NCBI GenBank assembly: GCA_036399715.1
Contig: DASWMO010000066.1
Coordinates: forward strand, 1-11,625
DNA from: DASVSE01 sp036399715
GTDB lineage: Bacteria > Bacteroidota > Rhodothermia > Rhodothermales > Rubricoccaceae
Direction of reading: 5' to 3'
DNA length: 11,625 nucleotides
Under the pieces are notes generated by a model. That model searched no databases. It was not told where the DNA came from and saw only the letters and a program-made list of their open reading frames with translations. This document shows, piece after piece, positions 1-6,900 of this stretch (its first letter is position 1; each line of letters opens with the position of its first letter). A program made the position numbers and the translations under genes.

Positions 1-1191
1 GGCCTCAGCCTCTGGGCGGCCGATGCCGAGCGCGGCCTCGGCGGCACGACCGTCCCTCAGGCCGGATCTGACGCGGGCGCGTTCGTCGGGGCGCGGCAGT
101 GGGACCGCCTCGCCCGCCTGACGGCGACGGCCATGCGGCCCATCCGCTGGGGAAACGTCTCGGCTGCCCTCGCCGCGACGCGGACACGTCTGCGCTACGC
201 GAGCCCCTTCCCTGCCACGCGCCCCGACGCGCTCGACGAGACGGGCCGAACGCAGACGCTCGCGCTCGACGTCACCGCCATGGCCGACCGCCTCGCGCCG
301 GGCTGGACGCTCAGCGCACTCGCCACTGCGAGCGAAAGCCGCGCATGGCATCCGAGCCTGACGGGCGGCGCCCGCGACCGCGCGCTCGGAGCGGGCGTCT
401 CGGCCGTCGGGCGAGTGGGTCGGGGAACACTCTTTCCGGCTCTCCGCGCCGACTTCTACTCCCCGAGCAACGCCGCGCGGCGCGTGGCCCTCAGCCCGCA
501 ACTCGGCGCAAACGTGGCGCTGAGTGCACCCTGGCGGCTTCGCGCGAGTGCCGGGCGCGCCTTCCGCATGCCGACCCTCAACGACCGCTTCTGGGCGCCG
601 GGCGGCAACCCGAACCTGCGCCCCGAGTCCGGCGTGACGGCCGATGCGGGCGTCGCGTGGCAGGCCCGCGGCGCTCACGCCGAGGTCACCGCGTTTGCCG
701 CACGCACGCGCGACCTCATCGTGTGGACGCCCGGCGCGGGCGGCGTGTGGTCGCCCGAGAACATCGCCCGCGCCCGCACGCGCGGCCTCGACGCGACCGC
801 CGGCGCGGCCCGCCTCGTCCGCTCGGTCCTCATCGACGGCGGCGCGGCGGTGTCGCTGCTCGACGCCCGCGACGCCGATACAGGCTTCCGGCTGCGCTAC
901 TCGCCCGCGTGGACGGCCCGGCTGTGGGCCGGCGTCGCCCGCGGGGCGGTTCGCGTGGACGCCAGCGCCCGCGCCGTCGGCGCGCGGCCGACGACCGCCT
1001 CGGGCTCGCAGCCGCTTCCCGCGCACGTCGTCCTCGGCGGACAGGTGCGGTGGACGCGCCGCGTCGGGGTGAGCCTGCTCGGCCTCGGCGTCGCCCTCGA
1101 CAACCTCACGGACGCCCGCTACGAGAGCGTCCGCTCCTACCCCATGCCGCCGCGCAACGCGCGTCTGCGCCTCACCCTCGACTTTCCATGA
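1..1191 (+). CDS. TonB-dependent outer-membrane receptor, C-terminal part (5' truncated by window edge); BtuB-like candidate
   Basis: The frame is open from base 1 to the TGA at 1189-1191, giving 396 residues of a beta-barrel; the start, TonB box and plug lie outside the window. Barrel signs are alternating polar/hydrophobic strands, a segment reading FRMPTLNDRFW followed by GGNPNLRPE, a late VALDNLTDARYESVRSYPMP segment, and a terminus ending in aromatic Phe (LRLTLDFP). These match the last strands of TonB-dependent receptors, which import chelated metals, corrinoids or sugars across the outer membrane using TonB-ExbBD energy. The C-terminal pattern resembles the vitamin B12/siderophore type more than the SusC type. 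The stop overlaps the start of a propeller lipoprotein gene by four bases, as expected of a receptor-lipoprotein pair. The substrate is inferred from the neighbour and not shown by the sequence. Receptor class is secure, BtuB identity moderate. Confidence 0.88.
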   Translation, partial: GLSLWAADAERGLGGTTVPQAGSDAGAFVGARQWDRLARLTATAMRPIRWGNVSAALAATRTRLRYASPFPATRPDALDETGRTQTLALDVTAMADRLAPGWTLSALATASESRAWHPSLTGGARDRALGAGVSAVGRVGRGTLFPALRADFYSPSNAARRVALSPQLGANVALSAPWRLRASAGRAFRMPTLNDRFWAPGGNPNLRPESGVTADAGVAWQARGAHAEVTAFAARTRDLIVWTPGAGGVWSPENIARARTRGLDATAGAARLVRSVLIDGGAAVSLLDARDADTGFRLRYSPAWTARLWAGVARGAVRVDASARAVGARPTTASGSQPLPAHVVLGGQVRWTRRVGVSLLGLGVALDNLTDARYESVRSYPMPPRNARLRLTLDFP

Positions 1192-2261
1192 CTCTGATGC
1201 GTCGTTTTCTCCTCCTTACGCTCGCCGCCCTGACTATCTCGGCCTGCGATTCCTCGACCGACACGCCTGCGACGGCTGGCATCTACGTCGGCAACCAGGG
1301 CATTTTCTCGGACAACGGCGGGACCGTGACGCTCATCGACCCGGTGACGGGCACGACCACGCAGGACGCCGTCCCGAACCTCGGCGGGCTCGTCCAGAGC
1401 CTCGTCGTCTCGGGCGACCGCCTCTACACGCTGCTCAACTTCAGCGACTCGTTCTCGGCCAACACGGGCCGGATCGACGTCGTGGACCTGCAGACGGGCG
1501 CCCGGACGCAGCAGATCACGGTCGGCACGCCGCGCGCGATGGCGATCGTCGGCGGGACGGGCTACGTGTCCAACTTCTACACGTTCTCGGTCACGCCCGT
1601 CGCGCTCGCGACGGGGCAGGCGGGGCCGCCGATCCAGGTCGGTGACGGACCCGAGGGCGTAGCGGCGGTCGGCAACCGCGTCCACGTCGCGACGTGGAAT
1701 CTCGGGCAGGGCCACGACGTCCGCGTGATCTCCGCGCTCAACAACACGGTCGTGCAGACGATCGAAGTCGGTTGCGACGGGCCGCGCGCGCTGCTTGCCG
1801 ATGGCGACGGCGACGTGTGGGCCTTCTGCACGGGCTTTACCGAGTACGACGCCGACTTCAACGTCGTCCGCCGCACCAACGGGCAGGCCGTCGTGATCGA
1901 CGGCGCCTCGGGACAGGTCGTCGCCCGCGTCACGCTCGATGCGCAGCTGGGCACGGGCGCGCTCGGGCAGGACGCGGCGTTCAGCGTGCGCAACGCCGAG
2001 ATGTTCGTCGCCGTCGGGACGGAGGTGCTGCGGTTCGACACGCGGACGAACGTGCTCGCGGGCCGCATCGCCGTCGGCGGGGCGGACATCGCGGCCGTCG
2101 CCTATGACGACGCCTCGGATCGCCTCTTTCTGGGCCGCCTCAACTCCGCCAACCCGTACTCGGCCGACGGCGTCGTGACGGCGCACGACCGCGCAGGGGC
2201 GGAGGTGGCACGGTATGCAGCAGGCGTGATCCCAGGCGCCATCGCATTCCGGCCCGAGTGA
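1188..2261 (+). CDS. Beta-propeller (YncE/DUF5074-like) surface lipoprotein, BtuG-like candidate
   Basis: This is a 357-residue protein. The N-terminus has two Arg, a hydrophobic run and a lipobox ISAC with the lipidated Cys at residue 20, so it is an exported lipoprotein. After the signal come about seven repeats of the type 'strand, DxxTG, strand, pxxxavxgdrlyv', for example GTVTLIDPVTG, GRIDVVDLQTG, VRVISALNNTVV and AVVIDGASGQVV, which is typical of seven-bladed YncE/YVTN propellers. Two cysteines (in EVGCDGP and WAFCTG) could form a disulfide. BtuG of Bacteroides is a propeller lipoprotein that binds cobalamin on the cell surface and caps the receptor BtuB; position and fold here fit that role, but ligand residues cannot be judged. 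The start at 1188 overlaps the receptor stop (ATGA); an in-frame ATG at 1197 is an alternative and changes only three residues. The fold is secure, the ligand is inference. Confidence 0.85.
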   Translation: MTLMRRFLLLTLAALTISACDSSTDTPATAGIYVGNQGIFSDNGGTVTLIDPVTGTTTQDAVPNLGGLVQSLVVSGDRLYTLLNFSDSFSANTGRIDVVDLQTGARTQQITVGTPRAMAIVGGTGYVSNFYTFSVTPVALATGQAGPPIQVGDGPEGVAAVGNRVHVATWNLGQGHDVRVISALNNTVVQTIEVGCDGPRALLADGDGDVWAFCTGFTEYDADFNVVRRTNGQAVVIDGASGQVVARVTLDAQLGTGALGQDAAFSVRNAEMFVAVGTEVLRFDTRTNVLAGRIAVGGADIAAVAYDDASDRLFLGRLNSANPYSADGVVTAHDRAGAEVARYAAGVIPGAIAFRPE

Positions 2262-2485
2262 GCGCCGGCCTCGGCATCGACCGCTGCTTCTGCTTCGGCC
2301 GGACGTTCGCGAGCCTCAGCGAGACGGCCGAGGCGACGGGCGCGGCGTCAGTCGCCGAGCTTCAGCAGCACGCGAAGTTCGGGCAGAACTGCGCGCTCTG
2401 CCACCCCTACGTCCGCCGGATGCTGCGGACCGGCGAGACGGTCTTCGACGAGATCGTCACCGAGATGGACGAGCCGGAGCAGTAG
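2258..2485 (+). CDS. Small BFD-like [2Fe-2S]-binding protein
   Basis: This 75-residue protein starts with GTG at 2258, overlapping the TGA of the propeller lipoprotein gene (GTGA). It has four cysteines in the BFD pattern: C10-x-C12 near the N-terminus and C45-x-x-C48 about 33 residues later, followed by a helical stretch (PYVRRMLRTGETVF). Bacterioferritin-associated ferredoxin-like domains bind one [2Fe-2S] cluster through such Cys and take part in iron release or as modules of larger redox enzymes. There is no signal peptide or membrane segment, so it should be cytoplasmic. The double overlap upstream suggests translational coupling with an uptake operon, so a role in handling or reducing the imported cofactor, or in sensing iron, is possible but not shown. 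It converges with pyrR, with 8 bp between the stops. Cluster binding is likely; the partner is unknown. Confidence 0.85.
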   Translation: MSAGLGIDRCFCFGRTFASLSETAEATGAASVAELQQHAKFGQNCALCHPYVRRMLRTGETVFDEIVTEMDEPEQ

Positions 2486-2493
2486 TCGCAGCC

Positions 2494-3003
2494 TCAGGTA
2501 TCGAGGTAGACCGTCTGCGCGTCGAGGTCGACCGTGACGTGCTCGGTGGCATTGGTCGGGACCGTCCGCCCGACGAAATCGGGCTGGACGGGGACCTCGC
2601 GGCCCCCGCGGTCCACGAGCACGGCCAGGCGAATGGTCCGCGGGCGGCCGTGCTGCACGACCGCGTCGAGTGCAGCGCGGGCCGTTCGACCGGTGAACAG
2701 CACGTCATCGACGAGGAGCACGTCGCGGTCGGTGGCGTCAGGCGCGCCGGGCGCGAGGGACGCGGGTGCCTCGCCAGGGCGGTCGTCGCGGAAGGCCGAC
2801 ACGTCGAGGCCAACGACCTCGATGTCCTCGCCCGAGATCTCGGCGACGGCAGCCGCGAGCGCCTCGGCGACGGCGACGCCGCGGTTGCGCAGCCCGAACA
2901 CGAGCAGCCGCTCGGCCCCGCGGTTGCGCTCGACGACCTCGGCGGCGAGACGGAGGAGCGTGCGACGCACGCGCTCAGGCGTCATCAGAACGGATCGGGG
3001 CAT
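2494..3003 (-). CDS. pyrR: PyrR, pyrimidine regulator / uracil phosphoribosyltransferase
   Basis: This 169-residue protein is close to the usual 175-180 of PyrR. It has a type I phosphoribosyltransferase fold: the PRPP loop DVLLVDDVLFTGRTAR at residues 94-109, an FRDD segment at 71-74 (LYRDD in many family members), LVDRGGREVPVQPDFVGRTV at 129-148, and the PTNATEHV ending. PyrR converts uracil plus PRPP to UMP; in Gram-positive bacteria it also binds pyr mRNA to control attenuation. No pyr operon gene or anti-terminator is visible here, so only the enzymatic role is supported and RNA regulation is open. The start at 3003 gives MPRSVLMTPERV; the internal Met at residue 7 is an alternative. It lies 34 bp after the PhzF gene on the same strand, apparently last in an accC-fur-phzF-pyrR unit. 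No Shine-Dalgarno is seen. Confidence 0.93.
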   Translation of the reverse strand: MPRSVLMTPERVRRTLLRLAAEVVERNRGAERLLVFGLRNRGVAVAEALAAAVAEISGEDIEVVGLDVSAFRDDRPGEAPASLAPGAPDATDRDVLLVDDVLFTGRTARAALDAVVQHGRPRTIRLAVLVDRGGREVPVQPDFVGRTVPTNATEHVTVDLDAQTVYLDT

Positions 3004-3037
3004 CGGCAGCAGGGAACGGCGCAGAGTGGAGAGCGGG

Positions 3038-3841
3038 TTACCCCGCAGCGTCGCTGACGAGTGCGCCGCGGAGGACCGTCACGGCGCGGCCCGTCAACTC
3101 GACACGGTCGCCCGCAACGCGTACGCCGACATGTCCGCCGCGGCGTGAGGCCTGGAAGCAGCGGAGGGTGTCCGTGCCCAGTTGCCCGGCCCAGTAGGGC
3201 CCGATGGCACAGTGCGCCGAGCCCGTCACGGGGTCCTCGGCGACGCCCGCGCCGGGCGCAAAAAAGCGCGACACCACGTCGTACGACGCGCCGGCGTCGG
3301 CCTGCGCCGTCGCGATGACGCCGCGGGCGCCGAGGGCCGCAACGGCGGCCGGTTCGGGCGCGAGCGCGCGGACCGCGGCCTCGTTCGGGAGGACGAGGAA
3401 GAGGTCGAAGCGCGAGCGGCCCGTCCAGACGGTCTCGCCGAAGACCGTCCCCGTGCCCGGAGGCGCCTCGGCGCGCTCAGGCGGCGTCGCGGGAAAGTCC
3501 ATCGTGTACGTCGCCTCACCGGCCGTGCGGACGACGAGGCGCCCGCTGCGGGTGTCGAACCGGGCGTCATCGTCCGACGCGAGCGCGCCCGTCTCGAAGA
3601 GGACGTGGGCAGCGGCGAGGGTGGCGTGCCCGCAGAGGTCCACCTCGACGGTCGGCGTGAACCACCGCAGCGAGAACGCGCCGGCGTCGCCCGGAACGAC
3701 GAACGCGGTCTCGGAGAGGTTCATCTCGGCTGCGACGGCTTGCATCCACGCGGCGTCGGCGGGCGCGCTGAGCTGGCACACCGCAGCGGGGTTACCCGAG
3801 AACGGGCGGTCTGCGAAGGCGTCGACGGTGGTGAGCGTCAT
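3038..3841 (-). CDS. PhzF-family isomerase/epimerase
   Basis: This 267-residue protein is within the family range of about 260-300. Family marks in order: FSGNPAAV at residues 14-21, NLSETAFV at 41-48 with the presumed catalytic Glu44, LRWFTPTVEVDLCGHAT at 58-74, and EDPVTGSAHCAIGPYW at 202-217. PhzF enzymes have a diaminopimelate-epimerase-like double fold; PhzF itself isomerises dihydro-hydroxyanthranilate in phenazine synthesis, but most homologues, like YddE-type proteins, have no known substrate. No other phenazine genes are nearby, so that pathway is not supported. The start ATG (3841) overlaps the fur stop in an ATGA tetramer, pointing to translational coupling with the regulator. A longer open frame extends upstream to 4090, but it runs antisense-like through fur in a different frame and lacks family similarity. 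Family is secure, substrate unknown. Confidence 0.93.
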   Translation of the reverse strand: MTLTTVDAFADRPFSGNPAAVCQLSAPADAAWMQAVAAEMNLSETAFVVPGDAGAFSLRWFTPTVEVDLCGHATLAAAHVLFETGALASDDDARFDTRSGRLVVRTAGEATYTMDFPATPPERAEAPPGTGTVFGETVWTGRSRFDLFLVLPNEAAVRALAPEPAAVAALGARGVIATAQADAGASYDVVSRFFAPGAGVAEDPVTGSAHCAIGPYWAGQLGTDTLRCFQASRRGGHVGVRVAGDRVELTGRAVTVLRGALVSDAAG

Positions 3842-4311
3842 GCGGGTTCGGCGGCTTTGTTCGGGCACGCCTCGCGGCGGCAGTGGCCGTAGACCGTGAG
3901 CGCGTGGCGGGCGACCTCGAAGCCGTAGATGCCCGCGACGGTGTCCTGGATGTTCTGCAGCCGTGGGTCGCAGAACTCGAGGATCTCGTGGCAGTCGAGG
4001 CAGATGAGGTGGTCGTGCTGCCAGTAGGCGTAGGCCCGCTCGTAGCGCGCCTGAGTGCCACCGAACTGGTGTCGGACGGCGAGGTCGCACTCGATGAGCA
4101 CGTCGAGCGTGTTGTAGACCGTCGCCCGGCTCACCGCGACGCCCGCGGCGACGAGGCGGCCATAGAGCGTGTCCGCGTCGACGTGGTCCGGCGTCGCATA
4201 AAGTGCGTCGAGCACGGCGAGGCGCTCGGGCGTCTTGCGGAAGCCGCGCGTCTTGAGAAAGTCGACGAAGTGGCGCCGGACCTCGTCGAGCTGGGCATGC
4301 GGAAGGGACAT
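3838..4311 (-). CDS. fur: Fur-family metal-responsive transcriptional regulator
   Basis: This 157-residue protein is close to the length of Escherichia coli Fur (148). The winged helix includes RKTPERLAVLDALY and the recognition helix VSRATVYNTLDVL (residues 60-72). The dimerisation domain has RYE (89-91), HDHLICLDC (99-107), LEFCD and YGHCRREAC (141-149). C104/C107 and C144/C149 form the structural zinc site. H43, E91, H99 and H101 match the regulatory ligands H33, E81, H88 and H90 of E. coli Fur. By the same alignment, H87 and E108 of the additional site are Gln here (Q98, Q119) while D100 and H136 are kept. Fur represses iron uptake genes when loaded with Fe(II); Zur or PerR function cannot be excluded from sequence. 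It follows accC by 58 bp and overlaps phzF by four bases. No Fur box was recognised in the window. Confidence 0.93.
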   Translation of the reverse strand: MSLPHAQLDEVRRHFVDFLKTRGFRKTPERLAVLDALYATPDHVDADTLYGRLVAAGVAVSRATVYNTLDVLIECDLAVRHQFGGTQARYERAYAYWQHDHLICLDCHEILEFCDPRLQNIQDTVAGIYGFEVARHALTVYGHCRREACPNKAAEPA

Positions 4312-4369
4312 GGATGGAAGCTATGGGACGGGGCGCGGCGGACGGTCGGCGGGATGGAAGGCGGGGCGC

Positions 4370-5878
4370 CTATACCCGACGGCGCGCAGCCCAGCGGCTC
4401 GTCTCGGCCGTGCCGGTGGTTGCCTCCGCGACCTCCGGCGTGGCGCCGAGCGCGTCGAGGCCCGCCGCGAGGAGCGCCGCCTCGATGATGCTCGGCGGCG
4501 GCGCGAGCGCGTCGTCGGTGAGGTAGCGGTCCACGAAGCCCGTGTCGAACTGTCCGGAGCGGAACGCCTCGTGCTGCATGACGAAGCGGCAGAACGGGAT
4601 CGTCGTCGGGACGCCCGCGATGTCATATTCGGCGAGGGCGCGGTCCATGCGCGCGATGGCCTCCGCCCGCGTGCGGCCCCAGACCGTCAGCTTCGAGATC
4701 ATCGGGTCGTAGTAGAGCGGCACCACGTCGCCCTCCTCGACGCCCGAGTCGACGCGCGTCCACGGACCGTTGGGCGGGCGGTGGCGCAGCAGCGGCCCCG
4801 GCGCGGGCAGGAAGCCGGCGCGGACGTCCTCGGCGTAGACGCGGCTCTCGACGGCGTGACCGTGGATGTGCAGGTCGGCCTGGATGTAGCCGAGCGGCTC
4901 GCCCTGCGCGACGCGGATCTGCTCCCACACGAGGTCGAGGCCTGTGATGGCCTCCGTGACCGGGTGCTCCACCTGGAGGCGCGTGTTCATCTCCAGGAAG
5001 TAGAACGCCGGGCCGCCGGGCGCCTCGGTGTCGAGCAGGAACTCGATCGTGCCCGCGCCGACGTAGTCGCATGCCCGCGTCGCCTCGACGGCGGCGGCGC
5101 CCATCGCCTCGCGGAGTTCGGGCGTGAGAACCGCGCTCGGGGCCTCCTCGACGACCTTCTGGTGCCGCCGCTGGACCGAGCACTCGCGCTCGAAGAGGTG
5201 CACGACGCCGCCGTGCTGGTCCGCGAGCACCTGAAACTCGATGTGGCGCGGGCCGGTGAGGTAGCGCTCGACGTAGACGCGGCCGTCGCCGAAGGCGCTC
5301 TGCGCCTCGGAGCGCGCCCGCTCGAAGAGGCCCGCGAAGTCCTCGGCGCGCTCGACGACGCGCATGCCCTTGCCGCCGCCGCCCGCCGCCGCCTTGACCA
5401 GAACCGGGTAGCCGATCTCGCCTGCGATGCGCTCGGCTTCGGCCGCGTCGTCGATGGCGTCGACCGTGCCGGGCGCCATCGGGACGTTCGCGGCGCGCAT
5501 GAGGCGCCGCGCGGCCGTCTTGTCGCCCATGAGGCGCATCGCCTCGGCCGGCGGGCCGATAAACACGATGCCGGCCTGCGTGCACGCCTCGGAAAAGTCC
5601 GCGTTCTCACTCAGGAAGCCGTAGCCGGGGTGGATCGCGTCCGCACCCGTCGCGATAGCCGCCTGCAGCACGCGCTCGCCGACGAGGTACGACTCCGACG
5701 ACGGGGCCGCGCCGATGTGAACGGCGCGGTCCGCGAGGCGCACGTGGAGCGCGTCGCGGTCGGCGTCCGAGTACACCGCGACCGTCTGGAGGCCGCGCTC
5801 GCGGCACGTCCGCAGCACGCGCACGGCGATCTCGCCACGGTTGGCGACCAGCACGGTCCGGATTGGTCGGGGTGTCAT
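4370..5878 (-). CDS. accC: Biotin carboxylase subunit of an acyl-CoA (acetyl- or propionyl-CoA) carboxylase
   Basis: This 502-residue protein holds the full ATP-grasp biotin carboxylase. Motifs: VANRGEIAVRVLR at 11-23, HPGYGFLSENADF at 83-95, the glycine-rich ATP loop GGGGKG at 166-171, RECSVQRRHQK at 231-241 and FLEMNTRLQVEHPVTE at 294-309, which carries the catalytic and ATP/Mg-binding residues. It carboxylates biotin on a carrier protein using ATP and bicarbonate. The C-terminus has YYDPMISKLTVWG and TTIPFCRFVMQHEAF, common to AccC and PccA types, then a tail of about 35 residues without a biotin-attachment (MKM) domain, so carrier and carboxyltransferase must be encoded elsewhere. Whether it serves acetyl-CoA (fatty acid synthesis) or propionyl-CoA carboxylation is undecided. 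The start lies 74 bp from the divergent J-protein gene; a weak AGGG sits about 11 bases upstream. It heads the minus-strand unit leading into fur. Confidence 0.93.
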   Translation of the reverse strand: MTPRPIRTVLVANRGEIAVRVLRTCRERGLQTVAVYSDADRDALHVRLADRAVHIGAAPSSESYLVGERVLQAAIATGADAIHPGYGFLSENADFSEACTQAGIVFIGPPAEAMRLMGDKTAARRLMRAANVPMAPGTVDAIDDAAEAERIAGEIGYPVLVKAAAGGGGKGMRVVERAEDFAGLFERARSEAQSAFGDGRVYVERYLTGPRHIEFQVLADQHGGVVHLFERECSVQRRHQKVVEEAPSAVLTPELREAMGAAAVEATRACDYVGAGTIEFLLDTEAPGGPAFYFLEMNTRLQVEHPVTEAITGLDLVWEQIRVAQGEPLGYIQADLHIHGHAVESRVYAEDVRAGFLPAPGPLLRHRPPNGPWTRVDSGVEEGDVVPLYYDPMISKLTVWGRTRAEAIARMDRALAEYDIAGVPTTIPFCRFVMQHEAFRSGQFDTGFVDRYLTDDALAPPPSIIEAALLAAGLDALGATPEVAEATTGTAETSRWAARRRV

Positions 5879-5952
5879 ATCGGCGGGACCCTGAGAGTTG
5901 GCACGGTGTTCGAGCGAGAGACAGGAAAACCCTGAGCGGCGTCTCCGGCCCG
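5879..5952. promoter_or_regulatory. Divergent intergenic region between accC and the J-protein gene
   Basis: The 74 bp between the two divergent starts must hold or overlap promoters for both directions. I see no clear Bacteroidota -33/-7 pair (TTG and TAnnTTTG) and no sigma-70 -10 box on either strand. A TTGGCACG stretch near 5898-5905 is the only element resembling an upstream box for the plus strand. The assignment rests on gene arrangement alone. Confidence 0.3.
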
Positions 5953-6816
5953 ATGATCGAAGCTACCGACTACTACGCGACGCTCGGCGTCGACCCCTCG
6001 GCGCCGGCCGAGGCGGTGAAGCAGGCCTACCGCCGGCTCGCGCTCGCGTACCACCCGGACCACAACCCGGGCGATGCCGTCGCCGAGCAGCGCTTCCGCG
6101 AGATCCAGACGGCGTACGAGGCGCTCGTCGACCCGGCCCGGCGGACGGCCTACGACCGCGCGCGACTCAACCCGCTGCGCCACGCGACCTTCGCGGGGAC
6201 GTCCCTCCACAACGAGGCCCACGGCGGGATGCCGACCGAGCGCGCGGGGACGCACTCGGACGTGTTCTCGTTCTTCTTCAACGACGAGCCCCACGCCCCG
6301 GCCCGCGGCGCCGACGTCGAAGCGCAGCTCCAGCTGACGTTCGACCAGGCCCTCCGCGGTGGCACGACGGACCTGCCGGTCCACGGCGGCGAGCCGGTCC
6401 GCCTCGTCATCCCGCGCGGCGTGCGGACGGGCGTCAAGATCCGCGTCTCGGGGCGGGGCAAGGCCTCGGCCGGGGCGGGCGCTGCCGGCGACCTCTTCGT
6501 GACGCTCCGCGTGGACGTCAGCCCGCGCTTCCGCCGCGAGGGCGACCACCTGCACATCGTCGAGACGGTCTCGGCCATCGAGGCCATCCTCGGCACGGCG
6601 CGCTCGATTACGAATGCCTACGGCCAGACGATCCGCGTCGCGATCCCCGCCGGGACACAGCCCGGCGAGCGCCTCCGCCTGCGGGGCCAGGGCGTCGTGA
6701 CGGACAAGCGCACCGGCGACCTCTTCGTCGAGGTCAACGTGATGGTCCCGCGCGAGCTCTCGGACGAGCAGCGCGCCGAGCTCGAGCGGACCGCACTGCG
6801 GATGGGCCTGTTCTAG
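5953..6816 (+). CDS. CbpA-type J-domain co-chaperone (DnaJ class B)
   Basis: This 287-residue protein begins MIEATDYYATLGVD. The J domain fills residues 6-68: YYATLGVDPSA, helix II QAYRRLALAYHPD with the HPD tripeptide at 34-36, and FREIQTAYEALVDPARRTAYD. A linker containing DVFSFFFNDE follows, then two beta-rich substrate-binding domains (ADVEAQLQLTFDQALRGGT, LVIPRGVRTGVKIRVSGRGKA, GDLFVTLRVDVSPRFRREGDHL, RVAIPAGTQPGERLRLRGQG). The CxxCxGxG zinc-finger repeats of classical DnaJ are absent, making this a CbpA/DnaJ-B type protein. It stimulates Hsp70 (DnaK) ATPase and delivers unfolded clients in the cytoplasm. The open frame runs upstream to 5863, but that extension lacks J-domain sequence and overlaps the accC start, so the ATG at 5953 was chosen. 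No heat-shock promoter or partner gene is visible nearby. Confidence 0.92.
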   Translation: MIEATDYYATLGVDPSAPAEAVKQAYRRLALAYHPDHNPGDAVAEQRFREIQTAYEALVDPARRTAYDRARLNPLRHATFAGTSLHNEAHGGMPTERAGTHSDVFSFFFNDEPHAPARGADVEAQLQLTFDQALRGGTTDLPVHGGEPVRLVIPRGVRTGVKIRVSGRGKASAGAGAAGDLFVTLRVDVSPRFRREGDHLHIVETVSAIEAILGTARSITNAYGQTIRVAIPAGTQPGERLRLRGQGVVTDKRTGDLFVEVNVMVPRELSDEQRAELERTALRMGLF

Positions 6817-6900
6817 GCCGGCAGGCGGAATCTCCAAGAGTGACTCGGCACCGATGCCGCAGGTTCGCGCGTTCACTCGGAAGCACACCACGCCCTTCCG
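6817..6900. other. Short intergenic region between J-protein and secreted-protein genes
   Basis: These 84 bp contain only a weak 5-bp hairpin (CGGCA 6846-6850, TGCCG 6855-6859, loop of four), too small to call a terminator. No promoter or ribosome binding site is recognisable. The two flanking genes could be cotranscribed or independent. Confidence 0.3.

Noticed and set aside
99..1187. N-terminal extension of the propeller lipoprotein frame inside the receptor gene
   Set aside because: The extension is Arg-rich shadow sequence of the receptor; the lipoprotein signal peptide starts at 1188.
4235..5935. Long plus-strand open frame opposite accC and the fur start
   Set aside because: It mirrors accC codons; the minus-strand product has every biotin carboxylase motif while this one has none.
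6846..6859. Small hairpin CGGCA-CCGA-TGCCG after the J-protein gene
   Set aside because: A 5-bp stem with no T tract is expected by chance at this base composition.
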